Positions 37,614-48,299 of a DNA stretch of 64,000 bases are shown here, in pieces. Source of the DNA: Stercorarius parasiticus. Its lineage: Eukaryota; Chordata; Aves; Charadriiformes; Stercorariidae. A program made the position numbers and the translations under genes. The stretch spans positions 62,001-126,000 of the forward strand of contig VWZL01001945.1 of NCBI GenBank assembly GCA_013396915.1, read 5' to 3'. The stretch's first letter is position 1. Each line of letters begins with the position of its first letter. Below the pieces are notes generated by a model. The model worked only from the letters and a program-made list of their open reading frames with translations, made no database searches and was not told where the DNA came from.

Positions 37614-38224
37614 CATCCTGGGCTGCACCAAAAGAAGCATGGCCAGCAGGTCGAGGGACGTGATTCTGCACCTCTGCCGTGCTCTTGTGAGACCCTACCT
37701 GGAGTACTACGTCCAGCTCTGGAGTCCCCAACATAAGAATGACATAGACCTGTTGGAGCAAGTCCAGAGGAGGGCCACAAAGATGATCAGAGGGCTGGAG
37801 CACCTATGCTATGAGGACAGGCTGCGAGAGTTGGGGTTGTTCAGCCTGGAGAAGAGAAGGCTCCGAGGAGACCTTATAGAGGTCTTCCAGTACCTAAAGG
37901 GGGCCTACAGGAAGGATGGGGAGGGACTCTTTATCAGGGAGTGTAATGATAGGATGAGGGGTAACGGTTTCAAACTGAAGGAGCGTAGATTTAGACTGGA
38001 TATTAGAAAGAAATTCTTTACTGTGAGGGTGGTGAGGCACTGGAACAGGTTCCCAGGGAAGTTGTGGATGCCCCATCCCTGGAAGTGTTCAAGGCCAGGC
38101 TGGATGGGGCTTTGAGCAACCTGGTCTAGTGGATAGTGTCCCTGCCCATGGTAGAGGGGTTGGAGCAAGATTATCTTTAAGGTCCCTTCCAACCCGAACC
38201 ATTCTATGATTCTATGATTCTATG
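37614..38224 (+). mobile_element. CR1 LINE inserted into an older CR1 (same orientation)
   Basis: The inner element begins at CATCCTGGGCTGCACC and ends with three ATTCTATG-type octamers just before 38225. It is 5'-truncated to about 610 bp. No target-site duplication longer than the ambiguous trinucleotide ATG (37611-37613 and 38222-38224) is visible, which agrees with the known habit of CR1 to make very short or no duplications. It is younger than the outer copy by position and keeps a long open frame. Confidence 0.93.
37639..38115 (+). pseudogene. CR1 ORF2 C-terminal fragment, frame still open
   Basis: A 158-codon open frame covers the region downstream of the CR1 reverse-transcriptase palm. 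Recognisable blocks are [14 protein letters not shown] (residues about 18-31), [41 protein letters not shown], and the HWNRFPG block near the end. No catalytic motif is included because the element is truncated upstream. The Met at 37639 is an internal residue of the parent ORF2, not a true start. The absence of stops or frameshifts over 158 codons marks this as the least decayed CR1 in the window. Confidence 0.9.
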
Positions 38225-38309
38225 TCCCTGCTTACTGCAGGGGTTTGGACTAGATGACCTTTAAAGGTCCCTTCCAACCCAACACATTCTATGATTCTAT
38301 GATTCTATG

Positions 38310-41020
38310 AACTCTCAACTGAAGAATGATAGACTGTCACCATCATCATAGGGTTTTGCTATACCACTGATTATTTTTTTTTTAAAGCACATATGTCATT
38401 AAGCTCTGAGAAAGAGAAAATGTCATGTTTTTTGTTATCTGTCAATAAAATAAGGCATCTTCATTAATGCTATATCTAAGAGCAGGTTGCTGAAGAGGAA
38501 AGAAAGGTAGATTTGATATTTTCCACATGTAACTTAAATATCAGAATGCTTTATTTGTGGTACTCAAGTATTCTTTTATCATTAATCATGTCAAAAATGT
38601 AGCATTAGTATTCTAAATCTGGATCTTTCTTTTTCAGTACTTCATTTGCTGTCCCAACTTGTCTAAGTCTAAAAATTTGAGGTTAGTGATTAAAAAATCA
38701 GCCAAATAATTCAAACTGTTGTGCAAATAGTGTGTAATGAAATACTGCAGTTGAAAGTATATGTACTGTAATTGTGTACTGTTTTAATTGACATATTTTA
38801 CAGTGAGATATAATTCTTGCACAGTGTTTGATCTGAAGAATGGATTTTCCTCGGCTGCTTGTTTGCAAGTACAATAAAATTCAGTTCCACTCAAATATAG
38901 ATAATAGTTGAGCTGTTGATAAATGTCATCAGCGTACCAACATGCTTTACACAATCATGCATATGGCAACAGAATTGTTGGGTATCAAAGGCAAAACAGA
39001 ACTGTTGCAGAGTATGTGGCAAAACTTGAAACTAATAAACTTCACTGCTTATAAGGATTTATTCCAAACATAAAACTTCAACCATGTTTCCTGAAAGACT
39101 TCTCAGGTTTCAACCCTTTCAGTTTTTGGACATGCTGGCTGTCAAGACAGTGTGTTCTTATTATCTGTAATTTTGTAGAATTCAGAGATTTGCCCCATTT
39201 AATTAGAAATCAGGAAACCACTCAAGACTTTTACTGACTTCCCTGTCAGGCTTCAGAGCGTGGCTATGTTCTTTTGGCTACTCCAATGTGAGATTTGAGA
39301 GACAGCTATTCTTCTGGCAAGTATGAAACAATTCTTAAAAGAATTCCTTTGTGGTGGCGGAATAGGAACTCCACTGGATAAAGAGCATATTCTCATGCAC
39401 TGATACAATTATGTTATGCTCTACTCACTGAGAAGGGATTGTTACCTTACAATTCAGAACTAATTTCACTAATAAATAATCCAATTTATATCTTCTCATG
39501 ACAATTTTTTTTTTTTTTCTGAAGGAAGAGGGCTTTTTTTAATCAGATGTTCATACTCCTCTGGTGTGGTAGAAACAAATTTCAATATGTGCTAACAAGA
39601 AAAAAAAAAGGCTTTTTGCAATCTTTTAAAATTAATTATAAATTCTTTTCACTTTCTTCATTGCTTTAAGCCCTTGCAGCATAATTGAATACTTTGAAAG
39701 TTCTCCTTTCTTTAAACACATAGTGTAGAGTTGGAACTAATCATTTGACTAACTTCAGTGAGAAGACAAGCAAATAAATACTGTGGAACTCAGTAAAATA
39801 GTTCAAAAAGCACATAAAGTGAAAACAAACTTAAAAAAAAATTAGTTTCATAGCCACCTCCAGTTCTCCAGCAGCACCATTAGAAGAGACACTGAAGAAC
39901 AGACAGATCCTGTCTACATTAAGGCCAAATCCATATGCAATGTGTAAGAGTGTAGGATTGCACATCCCTCTAATGCATCACCCTCTATTGCATTTTGTGA
40001 CTGGAGACACAAGGTTTGCAAATATGGTGTTTAGCCTCTAAATGCCCTTTGGTAAACTTCACGTGGTCTACATTATAAAGTAGATTTGGTAGACCTGTGT
40101 GGTATGAGTGTGATTTAATCTCATAAAAAAAGAAAAAAATGTTTATACTAGTAACAGCCTTAGGTTAAAAAAAAAAAAAAAAGAAACCTGTTTTAATACA
40201 ATGCACCCCAGTATATTTTTATTTGTTCCAATACAAGAGCTACAACATAGCATAAAAAACTACTATTATAACTGTATCAATACTGGGAAGTTCTGCTCTT
40301 TTCTCTACAGCAACATACTTAACAGGAAGAAAAATAAATAGTGAGCTGAATTTTGTAAAGAAGTACAAGGCACAAAAAAGTTATTTTGTTTTGATTTTGT
40401 TCTTATTGTGGACCAATAGTGAGCAGGGAAGAAGAATAACTGATCAGATGAGAAACTCTTTGTTGATTTATTTTTGGTCTCCAAGATCCTTTTAATAAAG
40501 GCAAATTCCACACATGGAAGAAAACAGAAAGATCTACAGTCCTTTCCACTACTCTTTAGATGCACTCTTTGTGAGGAGCTGCTCACTGTCTGTGTCTATA
40601 TTACTCTTTTTTTTTTTCCTCTTTTTGCTTTTGGTTGTTTTTTTTTTTTTAAATTTTTCAACAGCAGTATTTAAATTTTTAAGGAAATTCCTTGTTTATT
40701 TTCATTTAATGCACATTAATTTGCTTCACATTGTAGTAATTTCGGTGCACGCCATTCATTTTGGAACAAGTTAAACCACAGAATTCTTCCGCACACATCA
40801 AATGTTCTCAAGCCTGTAAGAAAACATAAGGGTCTGAGATGATGACTGGTCCTTCAAACAGTTGCAAACCACATGCCTGGGGAGGTGTTTGGTGTGGGGA
40901 AAAAAGCCTAAATCTATTTCTGAACTTAAACCCTTAAATTGTATGTAGCACAGATACAGAGACCTTTATACCAGATCTTTCTAAATCCTGATTTGATTCA
41001 TATTACTCTGAATTTCTTGT
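38310..41020. other. AT-rich sequence with homopolymer runs, no gene seen
   Basis: No supported gene or element. Poly-T or poly-A runs occur at about 39508-39519, 40168-40181 and 40609-40651. Open frames are at most 93 codons and rich in Phe or Ser from the T-rich composition. Confidence 0.6.
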
Positions 41021-41426
41021 TCACAGAACCAAAGAATGGTTGAGATTGGAAGGGACCTCTGGAGGTCATCTTGTCCAACCTCCCTGCTCAAGGAGGGCTG
41101 CCTAGTGCCTAAGAGTTGCCTAAGACAATGACCAGGAGGTTTTTGAATATCTCCAAGGATGGAGGCTCCACAACCTTGCTGGGCAACCTGTGCCACTGCT
41201 CAGTCATGCTCACAGTAAAAACATTTCTCCTCATGTTCAGACAGAACCTCCTGTGTTGCAGTTTGCACCTATTGTCTCTTGTCTTATCACTGGGCCTCAC
41301 TCAAAAGAGCCCTTCAGGTAATTGTACACATTGATGAGATCCTCCTGAGCTTTCTGTTCTCTAGGCTGCAGTCCTAGCTCTTGCAGCCTTTCCCCAGCAG
41401 AGAGATGCTCCAGTTCCTTAGTCATC

Positions 41427-42080
41427 TTAGTGGTGGCCCTTCACTGGATCTCTCTGCATATCTCCTTTGTACTGAGGAGGCCAGAGCTGGACCCAGTACT
41501 CCAAGTGTGGCCTCACCAGTGCTGAAGAGAGGGGAAGAATCACCTCCCTTGACCTGTTGGCAACAATCCTCCAAATGCAGCCCAGGACACCGTTAGCCTT
41601 TGCAGCAAGGGCCTTTTGCTGGCTCATGTTCAACCCAATGCCCACCAGGATCCTCAGCTCCTTTTCTGCAAAGCTGCTTTCCAGCTTAGCCGTTCCCAGC
41701 ATATACTAGTGCTTGCAGTTGTTCCTCCCCAGAGTCAAGACTTTGCACATCCCCTTGCTGAACTTCATGAGGTTCCTGTCAGCCCATTTCTTCAGGTTGT
41801 TGAGGTCCTTCTGGATGGCAGCATGACCCTCTTGTTTATCAGCCACTCCTCCCAGTTTTGTGTCATTAGCAAAGTTGATGAGGATAGGCTTTGCCCCATC
41901 ATCCAGACCACTGATGAACAGGACTGGACCCAGTATTGTCCCCTGAGATACACTGCTCCTGCCTCTGATCACTGCCCACTGGGCCTCCTCCTTCAGGCAG
42001 TTTTCAATCCACCTCACTGCCTGCTCATCGAGACAGTATTTCAGCAGCTTCTCTATGAGGATCTTATGGGACACAGTGTT
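41427..42080 (-). pseudogene. CR1 ORF2 reverse-transcriptase remnant (outer, minus)
   Basis: Two minus-strand frames carry ORF2 pieces: 41706-42080 with VRWIENCLKEEAQ, the QGTILGPVLF box and an INFANDTKLGG box, and 41427-41702 with RPHLEYWVQLWPPQ. The catalytic box reads F-A-N-D (41862-41873) where active CR1 has F-A-D-D, so the first of the two metal-binding Asp is Asn. The open frame on this strand begins at 42179 inside the inner element; its first 33 residues or so are antisense to that element and do not belong to ORF2. Confidence 0.88.
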
Positions 42081-42865
42081 GACACAGTCCCCCACAACAT
42101 TCTTGACTCTAAATTGGAGAGAGATGGACGGATGGATAAGGAACTGGCTGGCTGGTCGCATCCAAAGAGTTACAGCCAATGTTTAGTTTCCAAATGGAAA
42201 CTAATAATGAGCGGTATCCTTCAAAGGTCTGTGCTGGGACCAATACTATTTAATATCTTCATTAATGACATAAATAGTGGGATTGAGTACACCCTCAGCA
42301 AGTCTGCAGGAGATACCAAGCTGAGTGGTGTAGTTGATTCACTGGAAGGCAGGGATGCCATCCAGAGGGATCTTGACAGGCTTGAGGAGTGGGCCCATGT
42401 GAACTTCATAAAGTTCAACAAGGCAAAGTGCAAGGCCCTGCAAGTGGGTTGGGGCTATTCCCAGACTGGGAATGCAGGGATTGAGAGTAGCCCTGCAAAG
42501 AAGGGCTTGGGGGTACTCGTGGACAAAAAAAATTGAATATAAGCTGGCAATGTGCTTTTGCAGCCTAGAGAGCCAACTGTATCCTGGGCAGCACAAAAAG
42601 AAGCATGGCCAGCAGGTCAAGGAAAGTGATTCTCCCCCTCTACTCCACACTCATGAGATGCCACTTGGAGTACTGCATTGAGGTCTGGGGTCCTAAGCGC
42701 AAGACAAACATGGATCTGTTAGAGTGGGTCCAGAGGAGGGCCACGAAAATGGTCAGTGGGCTGGAGCGTGTCTTCTGTGAAAGAAAGGCTGAGAGAGTTA
42801 GGGTTGTTCAGCCTGGAGAGGAGAAGGCTCTGGGGAGACCTTATCGTGGCCTTTTCAACATATAA
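42081..42865 (+). pseudogene. CR1 ORF2 reverse-transcriptase remnant (inner, plus)
   Basis: From 42081 to 42536 the frame reads VPHNILDSKLE, an SGILQRSVLGPILFNIFINDI box, then S-A-G-D (42303-42314) in place of F-A-D-D, and [21 protein letters not shown] frameshift near 42530 moves the C-terminal part into another frame, seen at 42605-42865 ([20 protein letters not shown], then [17 protein letters not shown]). The first catalytic Asp is replaced by Gly, so the product could not polymerise DNA. The first frame also stays open upstream of 42081 into antisense sequence, producing a 306-codon chimeric frame at 41616-42536. Confidence 0.88.
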
Positions 42866-43180
42866 AGAGGGCTTATAAGAAAAATGGGGAGAGACTTTTT
42901 ACCAGGGTCTGTAGTGACAAGACAAAGGGCAATGGTTTTAAACTGGAAGAGGGTAGGTTTAGATTGGACATTAAGAAGAAATTTTTTGCAAAGAAGGTGG
43001 TGAGGCACAGGAAAATGTTGCCCTGAGAAGTTGTGGTGGCCTCATCCCTGGAAGTGTTTAAGGTCGGGGTGGACGGGGCTTTGAGCAAACTGACCTAGTG
43101 GAAGATGTTCCTGTCCTATGGCAGGGAGGTTGAAACTAGATGATCTTTAAAGACCCCTTCCAACCCAAACTATTCTATGA
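42081..43180 (+). mobile_element. CR1 LINE inserted inverted into an older CR1
   Basis: The inner element starts at GACACAGTCCCCCACAAC, inside the F-D-T-V-P-H-N codons of ORF2, and ends with TATTCTATGA, a single reduced octamer. It spans the last third of the reverse transcriptase, the C-terminal region and the 3' untranslated segment (CTTTAAAGACCCCTTCCAACCC). The 5' junction shares TTGA (42079-42082) with the target. There is no target-site duplication and no evident loss of target sequence. Confidence 0.93.
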
Positions 43181-43601
43181 AAACCTTACAGTAGAAAGTA
43201 GAAAAGTAGAAAATATCCATTGATCTGCCCTCATCTTATCTTCTAGGGCAGTCATTTTATCGTTGAAGTTTATCAAGTTCGTCAAGCATGACTTCCCTTT
43301 TGTGAATCTATGCTGACTACTACTGATGACTTTCCTGTCCTTCATATGCCTGGAAATGGTTTCCAGAATTAGTTGTTCAGTCAGGAACTGAGGTGAGGCT
43401 GACTGGCCTGTCAGTTAGTCATCTGGGTCCTCCTTCCTGCCCTGCTTGAAGATAGGATGAGCATTTGCTTTCCCCAGGATTCAGGCACCTCTCCCAGCTG
43501 CCGTGATCATTCAGAGATAATAGTGAGTGGCCTTGCAATGACATCTGCCGGCTCCCTCAGTACTCATGGCTGCATCCGTCCCATCAGAGCCCACAGTCTT
43601 G

Positions 43602-46600
43602 CTAATATAGCTCTACCCTTATCACATTCAAATGTTAACTTTGAGCGGTTTTTGAGATGATTGGAAAATGTGCATCTTTACAGTAAGTTTATGCATTAAA
43701 TCTATAGTGAATTATTGTGAATTATTTTGTTGATATCATCCTCCACAACCTACTCTTTCAGTAGAAATCTAGTTGTATTACTTAAAAAATTGTTAATTGT
43801 GTATATTAAAGTACTCAGTGTTATGATTTTCCATACATGTTTACAGATTGAAGCTTGGATTTCAGTTAAGCTGTGGCACAACATGAATGGAACAACACGA
43901 ATAAAGAAAATGTCAAGTGTCTCATGAAAGCCAGAGACTCTACTAAAAAGTAAAATAATGCAAAGTAGTTTACAGCAACTTTATACTTTGTGTGAAAGAT
44001 TTATCATTATTCTCTATAACCCAAAATGTATACAACCCACTAAGAATTCGATTGCATTTCTCTTTCCTGCCAAAAGATCCTGATTAAACAAAATGCACGT
44101 GAACTCTAAGGCAGATTCACGTTTGCTTTTTTCCCCCCCTTGAAGAACCAGAGATGTTAATTAAAAGCATTATGGTGAAATGAGTCATCTTGTACAAAAA
44201 AAACCCTATCATCAATTTGAAGACTGTTACCAAGTAAGTTCTCCTTTATCAGACCAAAGGAATTTATAAGTGGAAAATGTCAAGAGACAGAAAGCTGGAT
44301 GACAAAAAATAATGGTAAGTAAACCAATTTCAAAACTTTTACAACCCATTATGAAAGAATGCCCAGAAAAGTGATGCTGTTCACAGTGGCTTACTGCATC
44401 CACTTGGTGCATTGGAAAGGCATATTCAAAAGAGATTCATTCATACATAGTAATCATGACTCACTTGTAAAGATGAGCAGGTAAAACAAATTAATCAAAC
44501 AAACATTAACATTAAAATTATTCACCAGTAATGATCTAAATATTTAGTAGACCCCATATTAATTAGTTTCAGTGAAGATGAAGTTAAAAATCCTAATGTC
44601 TTTTCTATCACTTTTCCATGGCCTGAGGTGAGCATGCCTTCCAAATATGGAAAAGCTTTGTGATGCAGTGGATGTGTTTTGAGATTGATGAGAGAGAAGC
44701 AAACCACGTTGAGCTTGTAGCTGCACAATGTGCTAGTTTATACACTTTTCCATATAATAACCATATTTGACTCAATGTAGCTAAAAGAGAAAGATCTCTT
44801 TCTCATGCTGCAGTCTTGCTAAACAAATCTTTATTAGGATTATCTCTCCAACTAAATTCTCTTTTGCAGACTAAAGAGCTTTTCTAAGTATACATGCGAT
44901 TTTACTTAGAAGTGTACTAACAGTAATGTCCTAAATAATTCTTTAGAGTGACACAAGAGCAGCACCATAAATAAGGTTCTAACAAGTTAGTTGATCCAAA
45001 TTTTGAATTAATGCATCATATTTCTGGGGTTTTTGGTTTTTTTTCCTTAATTGTCATATAGGGTCTACTTAGCATTGGGAATGTGAGTGTTTTACTATGT
45101 GAAACTACAGAAATCAAGATCACTTAGTAAATTTTCTTCCCAGGTTCTGAGATCCTGTAGGTAAAACGCATGGTAAGTAAGTAGGCACATGTGTCTCCTA
45201 CTTTGACTTATGCCACTACATGCAATAGAAAGTAAAAGTAGTCCTATGATGTGTTTTCTGTGCTATGAAAAATATAAAAATTCTAAATTTAGGAAAAAAA
45301 AATATTCAGCTTCTAAATAAATGGGCTTATCTGACATTAGTGGTCCTGTAAGAAAATTCATTTTGAAAAACAGCAAAACAAATGTGAACATGAATTATTG
45401 CTCCTTTAGTATAACTTGTCTCTACCAGCTGAAAGTAAAAATCTCCGAATACTAAGCATTCCTGCATTTCTAATTTCTTCACTGGAAGGGAGACAGGAAA
45501 GCAAAAGATCTGCGCTGCAGAACATCTGCCTCCTCTGTCCATAAAGAATTCCTGAAAGACACCTCTCCATCCTGTTGAGCATGGAGCCAGCATCAAATTT
45601 TCCCTTTGACTGTCCTGTAAGTGAACTGAATTATTAATTTCTGCAATATTTTGGGCAGTACATTATTTTTTTCATTTGCTTATCATATAATCTCTCACCC
45701 TGCAGCTGTCAGATTATGTGCCATTACAAATGTCAAATGACAATGTAAAACAGTAATGAAAAAAGCAAATGTAGATACTGGCTTAGAATGTATATTAGAT
45801 AGTGGGTTTTTTTTTCTGAAATATCTTTTTCAATTTGGAGAAATCTTCTTCTGTGGAATGTATTTGTTCTGCAAATCTACCAAAAAGTGTTTTCCTGAAT
45901 AAGTATTTTCTCTCATAAATCTGCTCCGATTAATAGATTTTGCTGTAGTATTTTTCAATAAATATACTGAAAGAATGTTAAAGTTACAAATTCAAGTACA
46001 TCAGGTTTAGAGAAATCCAATTTCCACGCTCTATGTATATCATAATTCAATAGAGTGCCCACAAATTATTTTCTCTTTAATTCTGTCCTCATTCATTTGG
46101 TGCGATGGCCTTCCCTGTCATTGCCTGCAAATTCCACAGAGCAACTGTGCAACTTTCCAATATGGCATCTGTTGTCCTAAACTTGGCAGAGGCTGCTTTT
46201 AAAAATCTCTGTCTTCTACTTCTAAATAGGATGAAGTGAAGTGTAAAAACATTACTTACTATGATTCATTTTTACCACCCTGTTCCAGTCCACAGGAAGT
46301 CATGCTTTGAGGAGCAAATTAGCCTCATCTCTTCATGCTACCCTGAGGTCAACTGACAAGACTCAAATATGGGCATGTAGGCACCGGAGGTGTGTGAAGT
46401 CATGTTTCTCTCCACAATCCACCTCCTAAATTATGAACAGTATGGCAATTTAAGACATTTTAAATAAATAACTGTATTTCTTTAAAAACTATGTATCTTT
46501 CAGTATATTTGTTGAAAAATATTGCTGCAAAATATTAACCAAAACAGTTTTATAATAGAAAATACTGGTTCAGAAAAATATTTTGGTTTGTATTGTCTTT

Positions 46601-46832
46601 GGCATGGGAAGCCAAAAAATATTCCTGTGTTACAGACATGCTGAAGACCCATGGAACAGTAGTTTTTACATTAAACCTATATTCATTCTCTGTGAACTCA
46701 TAACATCTCTCAAACACAACCTGAGTTCAAAGTTTGTTAACATAGTTGTATGCTTTGACACAGAGTTTTTCTAGTGATTTTCCATGGACAGAAAGCCTAG
46801 GTTCTTTACCCTGCCCTTGACAAGACTATGTA
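43602..46832. other. AT-rich sequence, no gene seen
   Basis: No gene or mobile element that I can support. Open frames are at most about 89 codons. Confidence 0.6.
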
Positions 46833-47055
46833 TGTCCTGGTTTCAGCTGGGATAGAGTTAATTTTCTTTCTAGTGGTTGCTGTGTTTTGGATTTGGTATG
46901 AGAAGAAAGCTGATAAGACATACTGTTCTAGTTGTTGCTAAGTGATGTTTACCTTAGTCAAGGACTTTTGCAGCTTCCCATAGAAACCTAGAGGGAGCAT
47001 AAACAGGACAATCTGGCCAAAGGAATATTCCGTACCATAGATGTCATGCTCAGTG

Positions 47056-47063
47056 TATAAATA
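47056..47063 (+). promoter_or_regulatory. TATA box of the solo LTR
   Basis: TATAAATA lies in the middle of the LTR, where the U3 promoter is expected, and points rightward. The start of R would be about 25-30 bp downstream. Whether it is still active cannot be judged from sequence. Confidence 0.6.
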
Positions 47064-47218
47064 GGGGTTGGCCAGAGAGCAGGAATCGTGATCACTGCTC
47101 CGTATGGTATCATCGAGCGGTGAGAGCAACATGTGTTGTATTACTTTATTTTGTATGTTCTATTATTACTATTATTATCATTATCTTTATTATTATTTCC
47201 CTCTTCTGTTACTGTTCT

Positions 47219-47224
47219 ATTAAA
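47219..47224 (+). terminator. Polyadenylation signal variant of the solo LTR
   Basis: ATTAAA, the most common variant of AATAAA, lies about 155 bp after the TATA box and just before the CTCAACCCACGAG block, as expected for the R region of an LTR. Confidence 0.5.
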
Positions 47225-47514
47225 CTCCCTTTGTCTCAACCCACGAGTTATTTTTCCTTTCCCCTTCTTTTCTCCTTCTCCCTACACCACTTGGTGGGGA
47301 AATGGAGGGGTGAGCGAGCAGCTGCATGATCCTAGTTGCTGGCTGGGGTTAAATCATGACATTGTATTGCCTTGCTGCTCTTCATCCTTGTTCCAGAGCT
47401 GATTGCTTTCTGATATCCAGCATGTGCCTGCTCCTGACTCATCTGAAGATGCACTTCTATGAGAAGGACCTCAAAATACTCAAAAGTCTCCACCAGGGCC
47501 TCATAAAAAATGAG

Positions 47515-47545
47515 GCAATTCTGTGATTCCATGATTCTGTAAGGT
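47515..47545 (+). repeat. CR1-tail-like octamer pair
   Basis: AATTCTGTGATTCCATGATTCTGTA resembles two or three imperfect copies of the CR1 3' octamer. The sequence before it does not show the CR1 3' untranslated block clearly, so this is either the last trace of an old copy or chance. Confidence 0.4.
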
Positions 47546-48299
47546 GAGGTCTCAGCAGGACCTGAGCTTTGGCTCTTATGTTCTCCAAAGCACCTGCGGG
47601 GTTGGCAACCTGTTCATGACAGAACAAACAGCTGTCCCCAACTGTCTTCATGGCAATCACGAGGCTAAAGCTGCCTGAAGGTTTTTGTCCCAAGACTGCC
47701 ATCAGCAGCTCTTGGAGAGCAGTGCCAAATGCTGTAATGACAAGAACCTGCTGGGCTCAGAATCATGAAAGCTTGCCAGTGTGCATCCCCTACCACATAC
47801 ACATGCATGCAGAAAATAATGATTTTCCCTTTGGAGTTGGGCAGGGGAGGAGTGATAAGGAAAGAAGAGGAGATGCTGTGAGCTGTGACTATTCCACAAG
47901 TCAAGAGATGTATTGCTTTCGCGGCCTATCCATCTGGTAAGGTGTGCAAATGAAACAGTATTTCAGAGAGAGTGTTTCTGATTTAGTCATAGAACTGTTA
48001 AGATAAATACGTTTGTGTTTGTTTTTTTTTTTTTTTTTTTTAGCTCCTTTTTAGAATGAAGGCATGGAAACATTGGACAAATAGAAGGGTGGGTCTGTGT
48101 CCACAGCATCACAAAAAATGTTTTGTGTGCTTTGTGTACCTCTATCTGTGCTCTTGTGTATTCAGCCTTGATGATTAGCCAGTCATGGATAGCATTGGTA
48201 TATATTAAAAGATAGTGTGTCTGGCAAAGGCAGCCTCTGCTACCTCCTGGACAGATGAACATGGACACAGCACTGGGCAGGCACCAGTCACACCCCTGA

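Larger units (their letters stand above)
37305..38309 (+). mobile_element. CR1 LINE 3' part, split by a second CR1
   Basis: The outer element starts in the C-terminal ORF2 region (GAACAGGCTGAGAGAGTTGG at about 37310) and runs to 37613, where it stops at ...TTTAAGATG. It resumes at 38225 with TCCCTGCTTACTGCAGGGG and goes on through GACCTTTAAAGGTCCCTTCC to octamer repeats ending near 38309. AAGATG followed by TCCCTGC is what uninterrupted CR1 copies show, so the two halves are one element opened by the insertion at 37614-38224. The outer copy is truncated to about 390 bp. Confidence 0.93.
41021..43601 (-). mobile_element. CR1 LINE, minus strand, split by an inverted CR1
   Basis: The outer element occupies 41021 to about 42082 and resumes at 43181-43601. 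The left part runs from the 3' segment (TCACAGAACCAAAGAATGG, then GATGGAGGCTCCACAACC) through ORF2 to the complement of the F-D-T-V codons at 42070-42082. The right part starts with AAACCTTACAGTAGAAAGTAG, the expected next CR1 sequence, and continues through GTTCGTCAAGCATGACTTCCC and TGCATCCGTCCCATCAG. Removing the insert restores a continuous element of about 1.5 kb. The octamer tail is lost or reduced to one imperfect unit. Confidence 0.93.
46833..47361 (+). mobile_element. Solo LTR of an avian endogenous retrovirus
   Basis: The element starts TGTCCTGGTTTCAGCTGGGA and ends GGGTTAAATCATGACA, the TG...CA termini of an LTR family that I know as abundant in non-galliform birds. It is about 529 bp. 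In order it contains the AGTTGTTGCTAAGTGATGTT block, GTCAAGGACTTTTGCAGCTTCC, a TATAAATA box (47056-47063), an AT-rich TTATTA stretch (47158-47198), ATTAAA (47219-47224) and CTCAACCCACGAGTTATTTT. The flanks read ATGTA on the left and TTGTA on the right, a possible 5-bp target duplication with one change. No proviral coding region adjoins it, so it is a solo LTR left by recombination. Confidence 0.88.

Noticed and set aside
37894..38192. Minus-strand frames within the plus-strand CR1
   Set aside because: Antisense shadows of CR1 sequence.
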